DNA of 64,000 bases from NCBI GenBank assembly GCA_030411725.1, contig MU839845.1, positions 124,001-188,000 on the forward strand. Reading direction: 5' to 3'. Shown one piece after another: positions 21,743-33,563 of the stretch (the stretch's first letter is position 1; each line of letters begins with the position of its first letter). The notes beneath the pieces are model-generated. The model made no database searches. It was not told where the DNA came from and saw only the letters and a list, made by a program, of their open reading frames with translations. Both the position numbers and the translations under genes were made by a program. The DNA is from Echria macrotheca. Taxonomy: Eukaryota; Ascomycota; Sordariomycetes; Sordariales; Schizotheciaceae.

Positions 21743-22909
21743 GAGAATTTGGGGGCATATGGAAGACATCTATCCGTTGTAATGGGAAGGGGGGTTAGCG
21801 TGGCGGGGCGGGATGGCATCTCCGCTGATTTAATAACCGGACAACTTTCAAGAGACTGGCGTTTTGGGGGGTTTTGTATTTTTTCGAGACTGCTGGGATA
21901 AAGAGATGCGGGGGGGCGAAGAAAATTCGGTGCGGTTGGTTTGCATGTATGTAACTCTGATGACCCTCTGCATATATATCGGTAGTTTTAATGAGACTTT
22001 TTCTCTGGTGTTTTATTTACTGAGCAAGTGGTTGTCCCTCCCGGTTGTCAGGGCGGGATGAGATATGCAGGGAGGAGGCGAGGAAAGAGAAGAGGGTGTG
22101 GAAGATAAATGAATACGGCACAGATGAGATCACTTCTACATTAACCCGTGTATTCTAAATAAATTATCTCGGGATTTGTTGCAGGCGAGTGAGGTTTTGT
22201 TTTTATGACGTTGTAGTTGCAAGAGGGTGAATAAGATATGCTTGGTGAACCATAGTTCTCTCTCTCTCCCTCACTTACACACTCTGGAATGGTTCGGACT
22301 CAAGTACTCCCCCTCCCCTTTATGATGGGAAACAACAAAATGATTCGATCTTGTTGAGTTGCCAACAGTTTTTAGGTCTCTGGTTAATTTCTCATGGATG
22401 GAACCACATACTTGTTACCAGGTATGCAAAGGGGTTGGTTGTTGTCTGGAGTTATAAAAGCAAAGGAGTCGCGGTGGATAGCTAGGTAGTCAGAGGAGGA
22501 GGTTCCATCAATGTCATGTCTTTCAAACCTCCTGACTGACTCAGCGCATCTTTCATGCAAACTCTTTCAGTGTGGTCAGTCAAGGTTCTGTAAGGTACAT
22601 TTTGTTTCGGGTCCTGTCAATGCAAGGTACATTGTGTGTCAAGTCCTATCTACGTAGTGTTTTGTCAAACACTGCACCTGACCCTTTCAACATTTCAGAC
22701 TTGAGACGAATGGAAAAGCGTGGTTGCATTAGCCATTCCGGATGTCTGCATACTGCTGCAGACATTTCGCATCCCTAAAATCGGGATACCTTATACACCC
22801 TTATCTAGATAGGGCATCATGTATCATGTAGAACTAATGCGCGATACTCGCAGTAGTGTCTCGTGAGGTAGAGAGGTAGACAGGTACATGTGATGGCGGC
22901 CAGGACTAC
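21743..22909. other. convergent 3' intergenic region
   Basis: About 1.2 kb between the DUF7137-like gene (+) and the CDK11-type kinase (-). It contains a (CT) run near 22258 and two close copies of a GTCAAG(G/T)...AAGGTACATT phrase at 22580-22635, too short to call an element. No gene seen. Confidence 0.5.
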
Positions 22910-24382
22910 CTATACCATTCGCAATGAAAACCCCCCTCCTCGCTCTTCCCGCTCCCGGCCGGAGAACAGCCCGCTAAAGTCAACGCTGCCCAGCTCCGCG
23001 GCCTGCTGGCCCCTGACGGGCGCGAGCGGCGTCTGCTTACGACGCCGCCGCTCCTGGCCCGCCTTGCTGGGGAACGTGGGGAACATGGCCTCCTGTTTTG
23101 GTTTCGGGTCCTGCCGGAAGTACTCGTGCTCGAGCATCTCGCGCGCCGACGGCCGCCGGTCCGGGTCTAGCGCCAGGAGGCTGTTGAGGAGGGAGACGCC
23201 GGCGCTCGTGAGCAGCGGGAAGCGCGCGCGGATGGAGGACCCGGCGACGTGCCCTGGTTGTTTCGGCGGGAGACGCAGGGCTCGCGCGTTGGGCAGCCGG
23301 CGGAAGGAGGGCCACGTCTCGTCGGTCGGGAGGCCGCAGAGCTCGAAGATGCGCGTGAGCTCGTCCACCTCGTTCTTACCCTGGAGGAGGGGCTCGCGCG
23401 TCAGGAGCTCGCCGAAGATGCAGCCGACGGACCACATGTCGATGGCTCGGCCGTAGCGCGTCGCGCCGAGAAGCAGTTCGGGCGCGCGGTACCAGAGCGT
23501 GACGACCAGTTGTGTCAGTTTTGGTGGCGGAGGGTCGCCGACGTAGCGGGCCATGCCGAAGTCGGCGATTTTGAGCTGGCCACGGTTGTTGAGGAGGAGA
23601 TTCGAGGTTTTGAGATCTCGGTGTAGGATCCAGTTGTCGTGGAGGTACGCGACTCCCGAGGCTAGCTGGAGGAGGAGCGTTTTGATCTCGGAGGCGAGGA
23701 ATGGCTCGGGCATGTCCTCGAGTATGCTCTTGAGATCGTGCTCGACGAATTCCAAAACGAGGAAGATGCTGGCAAGTGTTAGCAGACAGAAGGATCAGCA
23801 GTCATGATTGACATACTTTTCTATCGTGGTCGTATCATCCCCCACCACCACCTCCCGCAGCTTGACCACGTTCTTGTGATCGCAATCCTTGAGGATCTGT
23901 ATCTCCCGTAGCCCGGTAACAGGCAGCCCACTGCGATCTTTGGGATCGATCTTTAACCTCTTCAATGCCACGATCTTGCCTGTGTCCCGATCCTGTGCCC
24001 GTGCCACCCAGCCGTATGCGCCCTCCTCGATATCATTGAGCTTGTTGTAGTTTTCGACACTTCGGGATCGCCCGAAGGTGCCGCCCTCGAAGCGGAGCAG
24101 TTTCGAGCTGGCATTGGGGTTGCTCGAGACTTCAGGTGCCGTGCGTTCGGGAGAAAGTCGTCGTCGTTTCGCCGGTGGCCTGTCTTCGTATTCATCGTCG
24201 CGGGCTGGTCCTTCTCTCGGCGCGCTCGATGGGCCAGCTTCGCGCGCTGCATTTTCCTCTTCTTGTTTGCGCGCCTTCTCGGCCTTTAGCCTCTTCTTCT
24301 CTTCCTTTTCCCGTTTGCGCTGTGCTTCGGCGGCTAGGTCGTCCTCGTCGTCGGCCCATCGGGACTTGCCTTTGCCAGCCAT
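22910..24382 (-). CDS. CDK11/PITSLRE-type cyclin-dependent kinase (Ppk23-like)
   Basis: Nuclear Ser/Thr kinase of the CDK11 group, linked to transcription and RNA processing. Model: exon 1 24382-23817, intron 23816-23769 (GTATGT donor, GCTAAC branch, GCCAG end), exon 2 23768-22910; 474 residues. The N-terminus is a charged coiled region (about 10-50, rich in KREKEEKK) followed by an RxRRLSPE nuclear-type segment. The kinase domain starts near 113 with the Gly loop IEEGAYGWV, catalytic Lys141 (VALKRLKI), and the cyclin-binding helix PVTGLRE (154-160) in place of PITSLRE. It continues with HRDLKTSN (Asp240), DFGMARYVGD (Asp258), VVTLWYRAPELLLGA and a CDK-insert region. The activation Thr lies in VVTLWYR. 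The exon junction restores IENIFLVLEFVEHDL, which confirms the splice. It is divergent from coronin with about 850 bp between starts. Confidence 0.9.
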
Positions 24383-25236
24383 GGCCGCGGTTGACTTGTC
24401 TTGTGCGCTGCAGCTCTTGCTCCTGATGGCTGGGGTTGCCGGTCCAAATAGAATACGTTGATGCAGATGAAGTGTAGTCTGCCCCCAGGAAGTTGCGTCG
24501 ACAAAGCTTCTGGGGATAGCGAGGAGGGCGCAATTTGGCGGAATTCAGGAACGTTGATCGATAAGATGTCGAGCCGCGTCGGAGCTTTATTTGGAGATTT
24601 CCTGGTTGGTCGCAGCGCCAAGCAAGCCCAAAGTCCCCAATCAACGTCAACGTTTCCAAGACCTTTTTTGCTTGAATGACTTGAAAGAGCTACACTACGG
24701 TTCTGGCAACTCCATGCTCCAGCCAAGCATCACAGCACATTAGGTCTTGCACTAGATCCAATGCCGGCGATACATGTCTACAGATACATAGCAAACATAT
24801 TCATACTGTGATTATGGTACCAGGAAAGACGGTATACACACCTGTCAACTAGCACGCGGACATCCTGCACTTGTCTGCTTGCAGTCCAATAGATCACATT
24901 CTCCATATAGACCAAACATTGCAAATCAATAAACTGCTAGGAAATAGTAGTCCCAGCTGTTCGTATTAGTTCGTTCTAATCCGTCCGGTACCTGGAATCC
25001 GTCAAGTCTGAATGTCGGTCTGATCGACATGGAGGGGTTGCCAAGAAACGCCATGTGGGGAATACCTTGCAGGGACCACGGCCATGCCCCGCCTCAGCTG
25101 CTCCATCTCACGGAGGTAACAAGTTAGCCTCGATCTTCAACTGTCTTCAAGCCACCATCTTTTCGGCGCATTTGTTAATCATCTCCTCCCGATCGAGCCG
25201 AGCCTGCTGCTGCCGCCCCCCCCCAGAGACACCACC
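24383..25236. promoter_or_regulatory. divergent promoter region between CDK11-type kinase and coronin
   Basis: 854 bp between two start codons facing away from each other. No coding feature stands out; open frames here are short. The segment just before coronin contains a C10 run at about 25216-25225. Confidence 0.5.
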
Positions 25237-27348
25237 ATGGCTGGACGGTTTGTGCGCGCGTCGAAATATCGTGAGTGCGACACGCATCCGCCCGAGCTCC
25301 AATAAAGCTCCCACCACAGTGCGTCGGCCACTTGCTAACCACGACCGGCCCATGCCGCCGCGATGCAGGACACGTCTTTGGAAAGAGTACCAGAAAGGAA
25401 TTCTGCTACGATAATCTTCACATCAGCCGCAATGCCTGGGATACGAACCTGGTCAAGGTGCGCCCCCCGTCTCTGGTCCGCTGGTCGCGTGCTGACCCGA
25501 GCCTTCGTCACAGGCCAACCCAGAATACCTCTCGGTCAATTGGGAGTCGAGCGGTGGTGGCGCATTTGCTGTCATCCCCCTGAACGAGCGAGGAAAGGTG
25601 CCTGACCAAATACCTCTCTTTCGTGGACACACCGCCGCCGTCCTCGATACCGACTGGCACCCCTTCAACGATCGAATCATCGCCTCGGCCTCGGACGATG
25701 GCAAGGTGTTCATCTGGCAGGTTCCCCAAGGCTTCACTCTCTACACGGACGCCGAAGAGGTCACCGATGTCTCTCCCACCAGCCGACTGACCGGGCACTC
25801 GAGGTGAGTCGCCTGACCCCCGCTAGATTCCAGGCTGACACCCCCCAGAAAAGTCGGTCAGGTCCTGTTCAACCCCGCCGCCGAGAATATCCTTGCGTCG
25901 GCATCGGGCGATCTCACCATAAAGCTGTGGGATATTGGCACCGGCCAGTCGCCGCTGACGCTCAAGCATCCCGATATTGTACAGAGTCTTTCGTGGAGCG
26001 CCAATGGAAATTTCCTGGTGACAACTTCGCGAGACAAGAAGCTACGTGTGTGGGATGTCCGCCAGCAGCAACCGGTCCACGAACACCCGGGCCATGAGGG
26101 TGCCAAGAACAGTCGCGCTGTGTGGATGGGCGAGCACAACCGCATTGCTACTACTGGTTTCTCCCGGATGAGCGAGCGGCAGATCGGACTCTGGGAGCCT
26201 GGTCGAAAAGACCCCATCGGGGGATTCAACTCGCTGGACTCGATCTCGGGAGTCTGCATGCCGTTCTGGGGTGAGTGTGGAAGTTCCTTAACTTGACGCT
26301 CTCTAACTCGAGCAGATGATGGATCCAACTGTCTTTACATCGCCGGAAAGGGGTAAGTTGCTTTGCAGAGTGACAAGGGCGAAACTGACCCTGACAGTGA
26401 CGGAAACATCCGATACTTTGAATACGAGAATGACAAGTTTGAGTTCCTTTCCGAGTACAAGTCCGCCGAACCCCAGAGAGGAATCGCCTTCTTGCCCCGG
26501 CGCGGTATCAACGTAGGTCCGGACAGCATGGTATTAGATAGAGACTAATTGAATAGGTCCATGAAAACGAAGTCATGAGAGCTTTCAAGACTGTCAACGA
26601 CACATACATCGAGCCCATCTCATTTACCGTCCCGCGTCGAGCCGAGACTTTCCAGTCGGATATTTATCCTCCTGCGGTTGGGCTGAAGCCTGCCATGACT
26701 GCTGCCGAGTGGCTCGATGGAAAGACGGGAGTTCCTGCCAAGATCGATCTGGAGAGCATCTACGAGGGTACCGCACCCGTTGAAGTACCCGCGGACTTCA
26801 AGCCGCCTGCCCCGGTGAAGGCCCCGGTTGTCGCTCCCACGCTGAAGAAGGAATCCGAGCCAGCTCCGGCCGCTTACCGTGCTCCTCCGACGGCTTCCGA
26901 GCAAAAGGCGTCGATTTCCAACATGGCGAACAAGTACCAGGATAACGAAGAGTCTTCGGATGACGAGGCCGAGACGTCGAGCTTTGAGGAGATTTCCAGG
27001 CCAGCCCCTCGAGCTGCCCCGGTTCGCTCGCCAGTTGCCGCCGCCGCGCCCGTCCATGTAGCCAAGCCGCCCTCGCCGGTCAAGGCGCCGCAGTCGCCAG
27101 TGATGAGTCGTCCGGCTGCCGCCGCGGCCCCGACGGATGGATCCATGCTTGACCAGATCAAGCAGTTGTTTGAGCACCAGAACCAGATGATCACAGCGCA
27201 GGGCGATAAGATTACGGCGCAGAGCCGGATCATTGCCCAGCTTGCGGCGGATGTTGAGGCGTTGAAGAAGCGAGTCGGGCCAAGCTCGCAGGAGCAGAGC
27301 GAGCGGATCCGGCAGCTCGAGTTGGAGTTGGAAGAGGCTCGATCCTAG
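25237..27348 (+). CDS. CRN1: coronin, actin-binding WD40 protein
   Basis: Binds F-actin and Arp2/3 and organises cortical actin patches. Seven exons: 25237-25270, 25369-25457, 25514-25803, 25849-26270, 26316-26352, 26398-26512, 26557-27348; 592 residues, in frame throughout. The N-terminus MAGRFVRASKYRHVFGKSTR is the conserved coronin start and is only formed by removing intron 1 (25271-25368). The propeller shows HTAAVLDTDWHPFNDRIIASASDDG, GDLTIKLWDI, SRDKKLRVWDVR and RMSERQIGLWEP. The C-terminal extension (TFQSDIYPP, then WLDGK) is followed by a Pro/Ala/Lys-rich linker with an acidic stretch (DNEESSDDEAETSSFEE), like the CA-type region of yeast Crn1. The C-terminus is a coiled coil (from about 545: MLDQIKQLFEHQNQMI to the end) for oligomerisation. 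Exon 5 is only 37 nt. The call is very secure. Confidence 0.95.
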
Positions 27349-28473
27349 TGGGTTTCCGAGCCGGGCGGGGCCGATCTCAGGATGGAATATTTAGGACACT
27401 TTGGGATGATGTAGGGTGCGTGTGGCGTGGGAGTCTAGCGGTGCGCGGGCGCGGTGGGAGCGTGAGGAAATTAGCGAGTCAGTCACTTTTGGTGTTTGAA
27501 GGAAAAGCATGAGGCTGTCTGGGATAGGATGGTAGCAATACCCATTATGGTTATGTTGAATTTGAAGTATGGCGTGGATTTGTGGCGTGATGTGTAGTGT
27601 GTTTCCGGACAGCGGATTGCGTTTATATGGTGTATTTTGGTTGGTTGGGCGAGGGTGGTTGGGACGTCTGTAGGGGAAAACAGGACAATGAATATCTCTT
27701 CTGCTTGTAAGGGATATTTCCTCCTATCTGGAGGAAGGCAGATTAATTCTACATGCCGTGAGCCCCGAGTGCGGAACGCTTGTACCATTGGTGAACGGTC
27801 TGTGTCAAGTGTTGGGATAAAATAGCGTATATGGCTCTACGAGATATCGCCGTCTCGAAGAGGCGGCTGCAGAAATAAAAATACCTCGTTCTCTAGGAAC
27901 TATGCCCCAGTGATGGATATCCGCAGATATATCAACTGGCTTGAGCGCTATTAGCACTACCGCAGTTCAACCCATTGAGTCTCGGGTGAACGACGGCACC
28001 GCCCTCCCCGTCGGCCCTCCTCTCCCAGCTTATTTGCCCCCCATCCCTCGCTATAGTCACGGTCCTAGATCATTCTTGCATATACCCACAGTTAGAATTC
28101 TAAAGTGCTAACCTTAGAATTTAGCCAATCCTTTCAGAAGGCCGGTCAATCAGGTACCTATAGTCTAATTGCACGAGCAGCCACCATACCCATCCAGCGA
28201 TCTCATCCAAAAGCAGGACCAGACGGGTTCAACCACGTCCCATACACTAAAGCGTATCAACTAAGGTGACCTAGGTAGGGAAGCCGCACTACGGCGAAAT
28301 CTAATAAATAGAAAGAAAAACACTTTACATCAACAATGCAATCTCCCCAAAATATCCCCGCAAGCATCGAAAATTATCCCCAGTAATCGAAAAAAAGGGG
28401 GCAGGGACAGAGGGGGGACTACAAGAAACAAGTTACCAGACCCAAACCTCATCAACCAAAACAACCAAAAACA
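27349..28473. other. intergenic region downstream of coronin
   Basis: Coronin 3' region followed by AT-richer sequence with TACCTAGGTA-like pieces at about 28154 and 28268-28277. No protein gene recognised. It ends at the tRNA gene. Confidence 0.5.
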
Positions 28474-28577
28474 GCAGCTGTAGCTCATCTGGGAGAGCGT
28501 CAGACTGAAGTCCACTTTGGTCTTCCTATATAAGGAAAACAATCTGAAGGCACTGTGTTCGATCCACAGCAGCTGCA
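28474..28577 (+). tRNA. tRNA-Phe (GAA) with a 31-nt intron
   Basis: Cloverleaf read directly. Acceptor stem GCAGCTG (28474-28480) pairs with CAGCTGC (28570-28576) with discriminator A at 28577. D stem GCTC/GAGC. Anticodon stem TCAGA pairs with TCTGA (28543-28547), loop C-T-GAA-G with anticodon GAA at 28507-28509. T arm CTGTG-TTCGATC-CACAG. The intron runs 28511-28541, starting one base after the anticodon as in eukaryotic tRNAs. A box (TAGCTCATCTGGGAGAGC, shifted by two) and B box (GTTCGATCC) are the internal Pol III promoter. Mature length 73 before CCA. The overall sequence closely resembles yeast tRNA-Phe in the D and anticodon arms. Confidence 0.95.
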
Positions 28578-28587
28578 TTGTTGATTA

Positions 28588-28593
28588 TTTTTT
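28588..28593 (+). terminator. RNA polymerase III T-run terminator
   Basis: Six T residues 10 bases past the tRNA-Phe 3' end. A second T7 run follows near 28602-28608. Confidence 0.75.
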
Positions 28594-28954
28594 GAGAATC
28601 TTTTTTTGGGAGAGGTGGAGGTCCTCTCCACCTATCATTCTCATTCGAAATCGGGTGATTTTAGATGGTGCATGGTGCAGGTAAGAAGAATACAGAGGAG
28701 TTGGAACGGTTTCATTTTGAGTGGCTCTTGTGTTGGAAATTTGCAGTTGTTATGAATTGGATGGGGAAATTGTGGGAGCGATACGGAGTACCATCTTTGG
28801 CTCACGGCTACTAAGGAATGCTTGAAATCCCAGGACACGACATGATGACCAGCATCGATCGATATACACCATTTTGTTCACGCTATAATACAGTCCCAAC
28901 AAATACCTCCAAAGCACCCTGTCTTTGAGGCATGGGGTTTCCCAACCACCATAT
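28594..28954. other. spacer between tRNA-Phe and the GPI10 3' end
   Basis: No gene seen. Likely contains the 3' untranslated region of the minus-strand mannosyltransferase gene. Confidence 0.5.
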
Positions 28955-31087
28955 TTAGAGATAGTCCCGGTCCAAAACCCCCGTGTCCCAAACAACCAAC
29001 TTCCCCCTCCTCCGCCAGTCCTCATTAAACAGCCCGTTCCAGCCCTCCCAGACCCGCACCAACCGCACGCCCATATTCCATCCGTCCCCGTTCATGCTGA
29101 AGAACCGGAGGAGCACGTCCTCGATCCCCTCGAAGCCGACTATATACCGCGGCATTCCATCTTCCGGCCTAGCCATCTTCTCCGACTGCACAAGGGAAGG
29201 CCACATCTCGTCCCGCAGAAACGCAAGTCCATATGTCCCCGACTCCTCGTCGTGCGCGTAGAACCGGTCCGCCTCGTCGAGGTACGTCGCCCGCTCGCGG
29301 CTGTCGGGGGCGGTATGCAGCGGCGGTTCGCAGGTCAGAGCGCGCGCGCGGAGGGCTGGATAGACGAGGTGGGAGCGCCAGGGGGTTGAGTGGCAGGGCG
29401 TGAGGAAGAGGGCGAATAGCTCTGTGTCGTTGGAGAGCGGGACGGAAGAGTTGAGGGAGAGGGAGTCGGGGTGGAGCCGTTCAAAGTCGGTTCTGAGAAA
29501 ATTAACGACGGAAAGCGGGGCGGGCTGGTGGAAGAGCGAGAGGTAGCCGGCTAGGAGGAGGTTGATGGAGAGGATGTTGGCGAGGAAGAGCTTGTGGCGG
29601 AGGCCGACGGGTCCTGTGGGCGAGGGGGACGTGGATGGGGTGGTGAAGAAGCCGAGGATGTATGGGGCCGCGAGGATGTGGAAGAGAGGGAGGAGCGGGT
29701 AGATGAAGCGGACTTCTTTGTGGGAGATGACCGAGAGCGTGGCGACCGTGGTGATGGCGGTCACGGCCAGGGTGCGGAGGGTGTTGGACTGGAGGATATC
29801 AAGGCCGGATTGCGAGGGAGAATAGGGTGACAGGGAGAGGCCGAACTTGTACAGGCCGACGAGGGCAAAGGGGAGGAATGTGGTGGTCAACAGGGGTATG
29901 CCTTGGGACAGGTAGTAGTGCCATGGCATCTTGCCGTAAAAGACGGCGAGCGACTGCGAGATGTTGAAGTAGAGGAACTTGTAGGGCGGAAATGTCCAGA
30001 ACCCAAAGTACAGACGGTCAGACGCTACGGAAATGGCCAGCACTGTCAGCCCACAAAGCACGATTTCTCTGACGAGCTTGAAAACGGTCGCTGCCTGTAG
30101 AGGCGACGGGCCATCCAGGGTGAAGCGCGTAAACGTGAGGATCAAAATGCCAAGCCATATGAGCATGTTTGTCGGCCGGAGTAGCACGGCTACGGCGGCG
30201 AGGATGAGAGAAGCCCGGAGGCTGGCACAAGTCAGCACGTGATAACCACAGAAAGGACGGCATTACCTCTTCAGGTCGCTCAACAGTGGCGATCCGTCTT
30301 TCGACGTCTTTGCATCCTTCACGAGTTCCCATGGCCAGTAGTACAGGGCCGCAATGGTCAGGGTGGTCTCGAGCGAGTTGGAGAAGGTCCTGGTAGAGCA
30401 GTACCACTGCCATGGGTTGACCATGGTCATCCAGAACTAACGAGGCCGTCAGTGACATGGATGGTAAGAGAGCTCATGAACTGACGGCAGCCCAAGGGAC
30501 ATTGCTCTCGACGCCGTAGATCTCGGTCGCCAGTGCCCAAGTATAAAAATCCCCGAGGGCAGCAAACACCGACTGCACCAGGCTTGGCAACATCACTAGA
30601 ATCCTTGCCCTAGCAGGCTCAAACACTTCCAGCCCTGACATGAGTGTATGAGCAGCCTTGTAGACCAGCCCAAACAGGGCTGGGTGCAATGACGACCTGA
30701 GTTGTTGCTGCCATTCCTTTTGTTTACATTAGCAAGTGCGTCGCACTAATAAAGGGGAAGACATACCCAGGTCAGCCAAGCACCGCTCTGTGGCCCAAAA
30801 GCAATATTCCATGCCGGCTCGAGCGCCTGAAAGTACTCGTCAGGCTGGAAAAAGGTGCGCACACAGAGGGCATTGATGAAGCGCAGAACCAAGAGCACGG
30901 CGAGCACATCCTTGACCTGGGCCGAGTCGACCTCGACGTAGAGGGGTCTGTGTTGCGGCGCTGGAGTGGCTTCGGAGGCTTCAGAGGGGTTCGACTTCTT
31001 GCTGAGCGCCGCCTTCCTCAGTTCCGCCTGTGCTTCGGCCTTGAGCTGCGCATGCGGAGTCGCATCTGCGCTGGAATTGCTGGCCAT
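28955..31087 (-). CDS. GPI10: GPI mannosyltransferase 3 (Gpi10/PIG-B, GT22)
   Basis: ER-membrane enzyme adding the third mannose to the GPI anchor precursor from dolichol-phosphate mannose. Model: exons 31087-30767, 30716-30486, 30436-30267 and 30221-28955; introns of 50, 49, 45 nt with GTATGT, GTCAGT and GTAATG donors; 662 residues. GT22 hallmarks: RTFFQPDEYFQALEPAWNIAFG near residue 75 (the first luminal loop with the catalytic-type acidic residue), EWQQQLRSSLHPALFGL formed across intron 1, and FWMTMVNPWQWYCSTRTFSNSLET across intron 2. LRPTNMLIWLG and the family-defining HKEVRFIYPLLP follow. About nine hydrophobic helices are visible between residues 60 and 480. The luminal C-terminal region holds DEADRFYAHDEESGTYGL. 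The gene is divergent from ornithine aminotransferase. Confidence 0.93.
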
Positions 31088-32118
31088 GCCGGCAGCCGAA
31101 CAGACCCGATATTGAATGTCTTGTTGAGTTCGGATGTTTGTAACTTGTCCGTGTCTTGGTCGTGCGGCCCGTCGCCTCTCAACGGTCGCCAGGTGGCATC
31201 ACCGACCGCGTCGCAGCCGCAGCCAGCTGTCATTGGCTGATTCCAGCCCTACCGTCTGCGAGGTAATCCACCGGCCGCTGATTGGCTGCCGGTGCCGGAT
31301 CTGGAATCGATGGAGCGGACCCTTTGCCACAACCTTTTTGCATCCCGCCGCGATCGGCCTCGGACATTCACCCCGGCCATCTCTTCCGCAAATTCGGACG
31401 TTTGAGAGAACTGAGAGATGCGCACTTCGAGCGAGCAGTGGATTCCGGGGCCAACTCGCTGGAAGCACCGGATGGCCGCAATCAATGGCCCCTTTTCTCT
31501 CTCGTAATCCAGGCCGGCTTGCTTCGGCTCGATCTCGATCAGATGCGGCCACGTGACGGCCTGGGTGACCAGTGCCGTCATGCCGCGCCTTGTCCGACGC
31601 TCCGCTCCCTGTCATTGTGCATCATGGCCTCGCGGGGTCTTGTCACTTAGGGGTATAGCGGTGGCGGTTGGGCTCGGAGCCGCCTACGGATCCGTAACAC
31701 TCGGCCCTTTGCCATCAGGAAGGGTAGGTGCCGGGCCACCCCTCCACTGCTCCCCGTTCTTTCCATTTATACTAGGGGCCGGCCCCCCCTTCCGTGCCTT
31801 CCCCTCATTTACTTCGTTCCTTTCTTCTCAACACGCCGGAACCCCCTCCGTTCCTTGCTTCGGACCCGAATTGCTTCTAGCAAGCCTTACTTCGGCCACG
31901 CCAGTCCTTGTTCCACCTGCCCACTGGCAAGTGTCTGCTTCTTCAACACCAATTGGTCTCAGTGGGGCGCATTTGGACACGTCCTACATTCCACGGATCC
32001 CTTGGCCCACAGCGTTTGATGGCCCGACGTTGCTCACAGCCCCTCTCCTCGATCTCACTACAGCCGACCTAGACACACCCGTCCCGCCGCCCCGACAGCC
32101 GTCGCACCGGCACCAACC
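31088..32118. promoter_or_regulatory. divergent promoter region between GPI10 and ornithine aminotransferase
   Basis: About 1 kb between two outward-facing start codons. The half nearest the aminotransferase (31740-32110) is strongly pyrimidine-rich, typical of a long fungal 5' leader. The longest open frame, 31553-32368 (+), overlaps the real start in another frame and is not coding. Confidence 0.5.
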
Positions 32119-33563
32119 ATGGCTCCCCACGCCGATAACGACGCGCCCGGCTCCAAGACGGCCTTCGGGTCTGCCCGGTACCACGCCACGTCGACCAAGG
32201 GCGCCATCGCGGCAGAGAACGAGTACGCCGCCCACAACTACCACCCCCTGCCCGTCGTCTTCTCGCGGGCCCAGGGCGTCCACGTGTGGGATCCTGAGGG
32301 CAAGCACTACCTTGATTTCCTCTCTGCCTACAGTGCTGTCAACCAAGGCCACTGTCACCCGGAGCTGATCAAGGCCCTCACTGAGCAGGCTTCTCGGTTG
32401 ACGCTCAGCTCGCGAGCTTTCTACAATGACGTGTTCCCCGTCTGGGCCGAGAAGGTCCGCCGCGTCTTTGGTTTCGACATGGTGCTGCCTATGAACACGG
32501 GCGCCGAGGCTGTCGAGACGGCCATCAAGATCGCCCGCAAGTGGGCCTACAAGGTCAAGCGTGTCCCGCAGGGTCGGGCTCTTGTTTTCAGTGTCGCCGA
32601 CAACTTCCACGGCCGCACGGTACGTCTTGTCGCATCTGTCCGCCCAACCTCTAACCACGTCCATGGTGTAGATGACTGCTATTTCCCTGTCTACCGACCC
32701 GGAGTCGCGTGACAACTACGGTCCCTACGTCCCCAACATCGGCGCCGTCGTGCCATCGACTGGCAAGACGATTCGATATAATAATGTGGCCGACATCGAG
32801 GAGGCGTTCGAAGCCCACGGCCACGAAACGGCCGCTTTCATTGTCGAGCCCATCCAAGGCGAGGCGGGCGTTGTGGTTCCCGACGACGACTACCTCAAGA
32901 AAGTGGCCGAGCTTTGCAACAGGCACAACGTCCTCCTGATTTGTGACGAGATCCAAACGGGCATCGCGCGCACCGGCCGCATGCTGTGCTCCGAGTGGGC
33001 TGGTATCAAGCCGGATATGGTGACGCTGGGTAAGGCCATCTCGGGTGGCATGTACCCGGTGAGCGCCGTCCTGGCCAGAAAGGATGTCATGCTCGTGGTT
33101 GAGCCTGGCACTCACGGATCCACGTACGGCGGCAACCCTCTGGGATGTGCCGTATCCATCCGGGCCCTCGAACTGGTCGAGGAGGAGCAGCTAGTCGAGA
33201 AGGCAGAGAAGCTCGGCCGTATCTTCCGAGAGGGTGTGAGCGCCTTCCAGTCGCCCATTGTGAAGACGGTCCGCGGAAAGGGTCTCTTGAATGCTGTTGT
33301 CATTGACGAGTCAGCTGCGGCCGGCCGAACTGCCTGGGACCTTTGTATTCTGCTGAAGGAGAAGGGTGTTTTGGTGAGTACACGAGTATGTGATGACGTC
33401 TGGGTCTAACAGGTGTGAATCGCAGGCCAAACCGACACACGGCAACATTATCCGATTTGCGCCGCCCCTTGTCATCTCGGAGGAGGAGCTACGTGGTGCC
33501 ATTGCCACGATTGGAGAAGCGTTGAAGGAGTTGCCTAGTGTGGAGAAGGCAGACGATCATTAG
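32119..33563 (+). CDS. CAR2: ornithine aminotransferase
   Basis: PLP enzyme converting ornithine and 2-oxoglutarate to glutamate semialdehyde and glutamate in arginine breakdown. Model: exons 32119-32619, 32672-33373 and 33426-33563; introns 32620-32671 (GTACGT...GTAG) and 33374-33425 (GTGAGT...GCAG); 446 residues, the usual length. Motifs: YHATSTKGAIAAENEYAAHNYHPLPVV-type start, FLSAYSAVNQGHCHP, MNTGAEAVETAIKIARKW, EPIQGEAGVVVPDD, LICDEIQTGIARTG with PLP-pyridine Asp259, and TLGKAISGGMYPVSA with Schiff-base Lys288. The N-terminus (MAPHADNDAPGSK) lacks the features of a mitochondrial presequence, agreeing with a cytosolic enzyme as in other fungi. C-terminal RFAPPLVISEEEL is conserved. Confidence 0.95.

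Noticed and set aside
29594..29830. Gly/Glu-rich plus-strand frame opposite GPI10
   Set aside because: Antisense of transmembrane-coding sequence; no independent support.
31553..32368. 271-residue Pro/Ser-rich plus-strand frame overlapping the start of ornithine aminotransferase
   Set aside because: Lies in the leader and in another frame of a secure gene; composition is that of a CT-rich 5' untranslated region.
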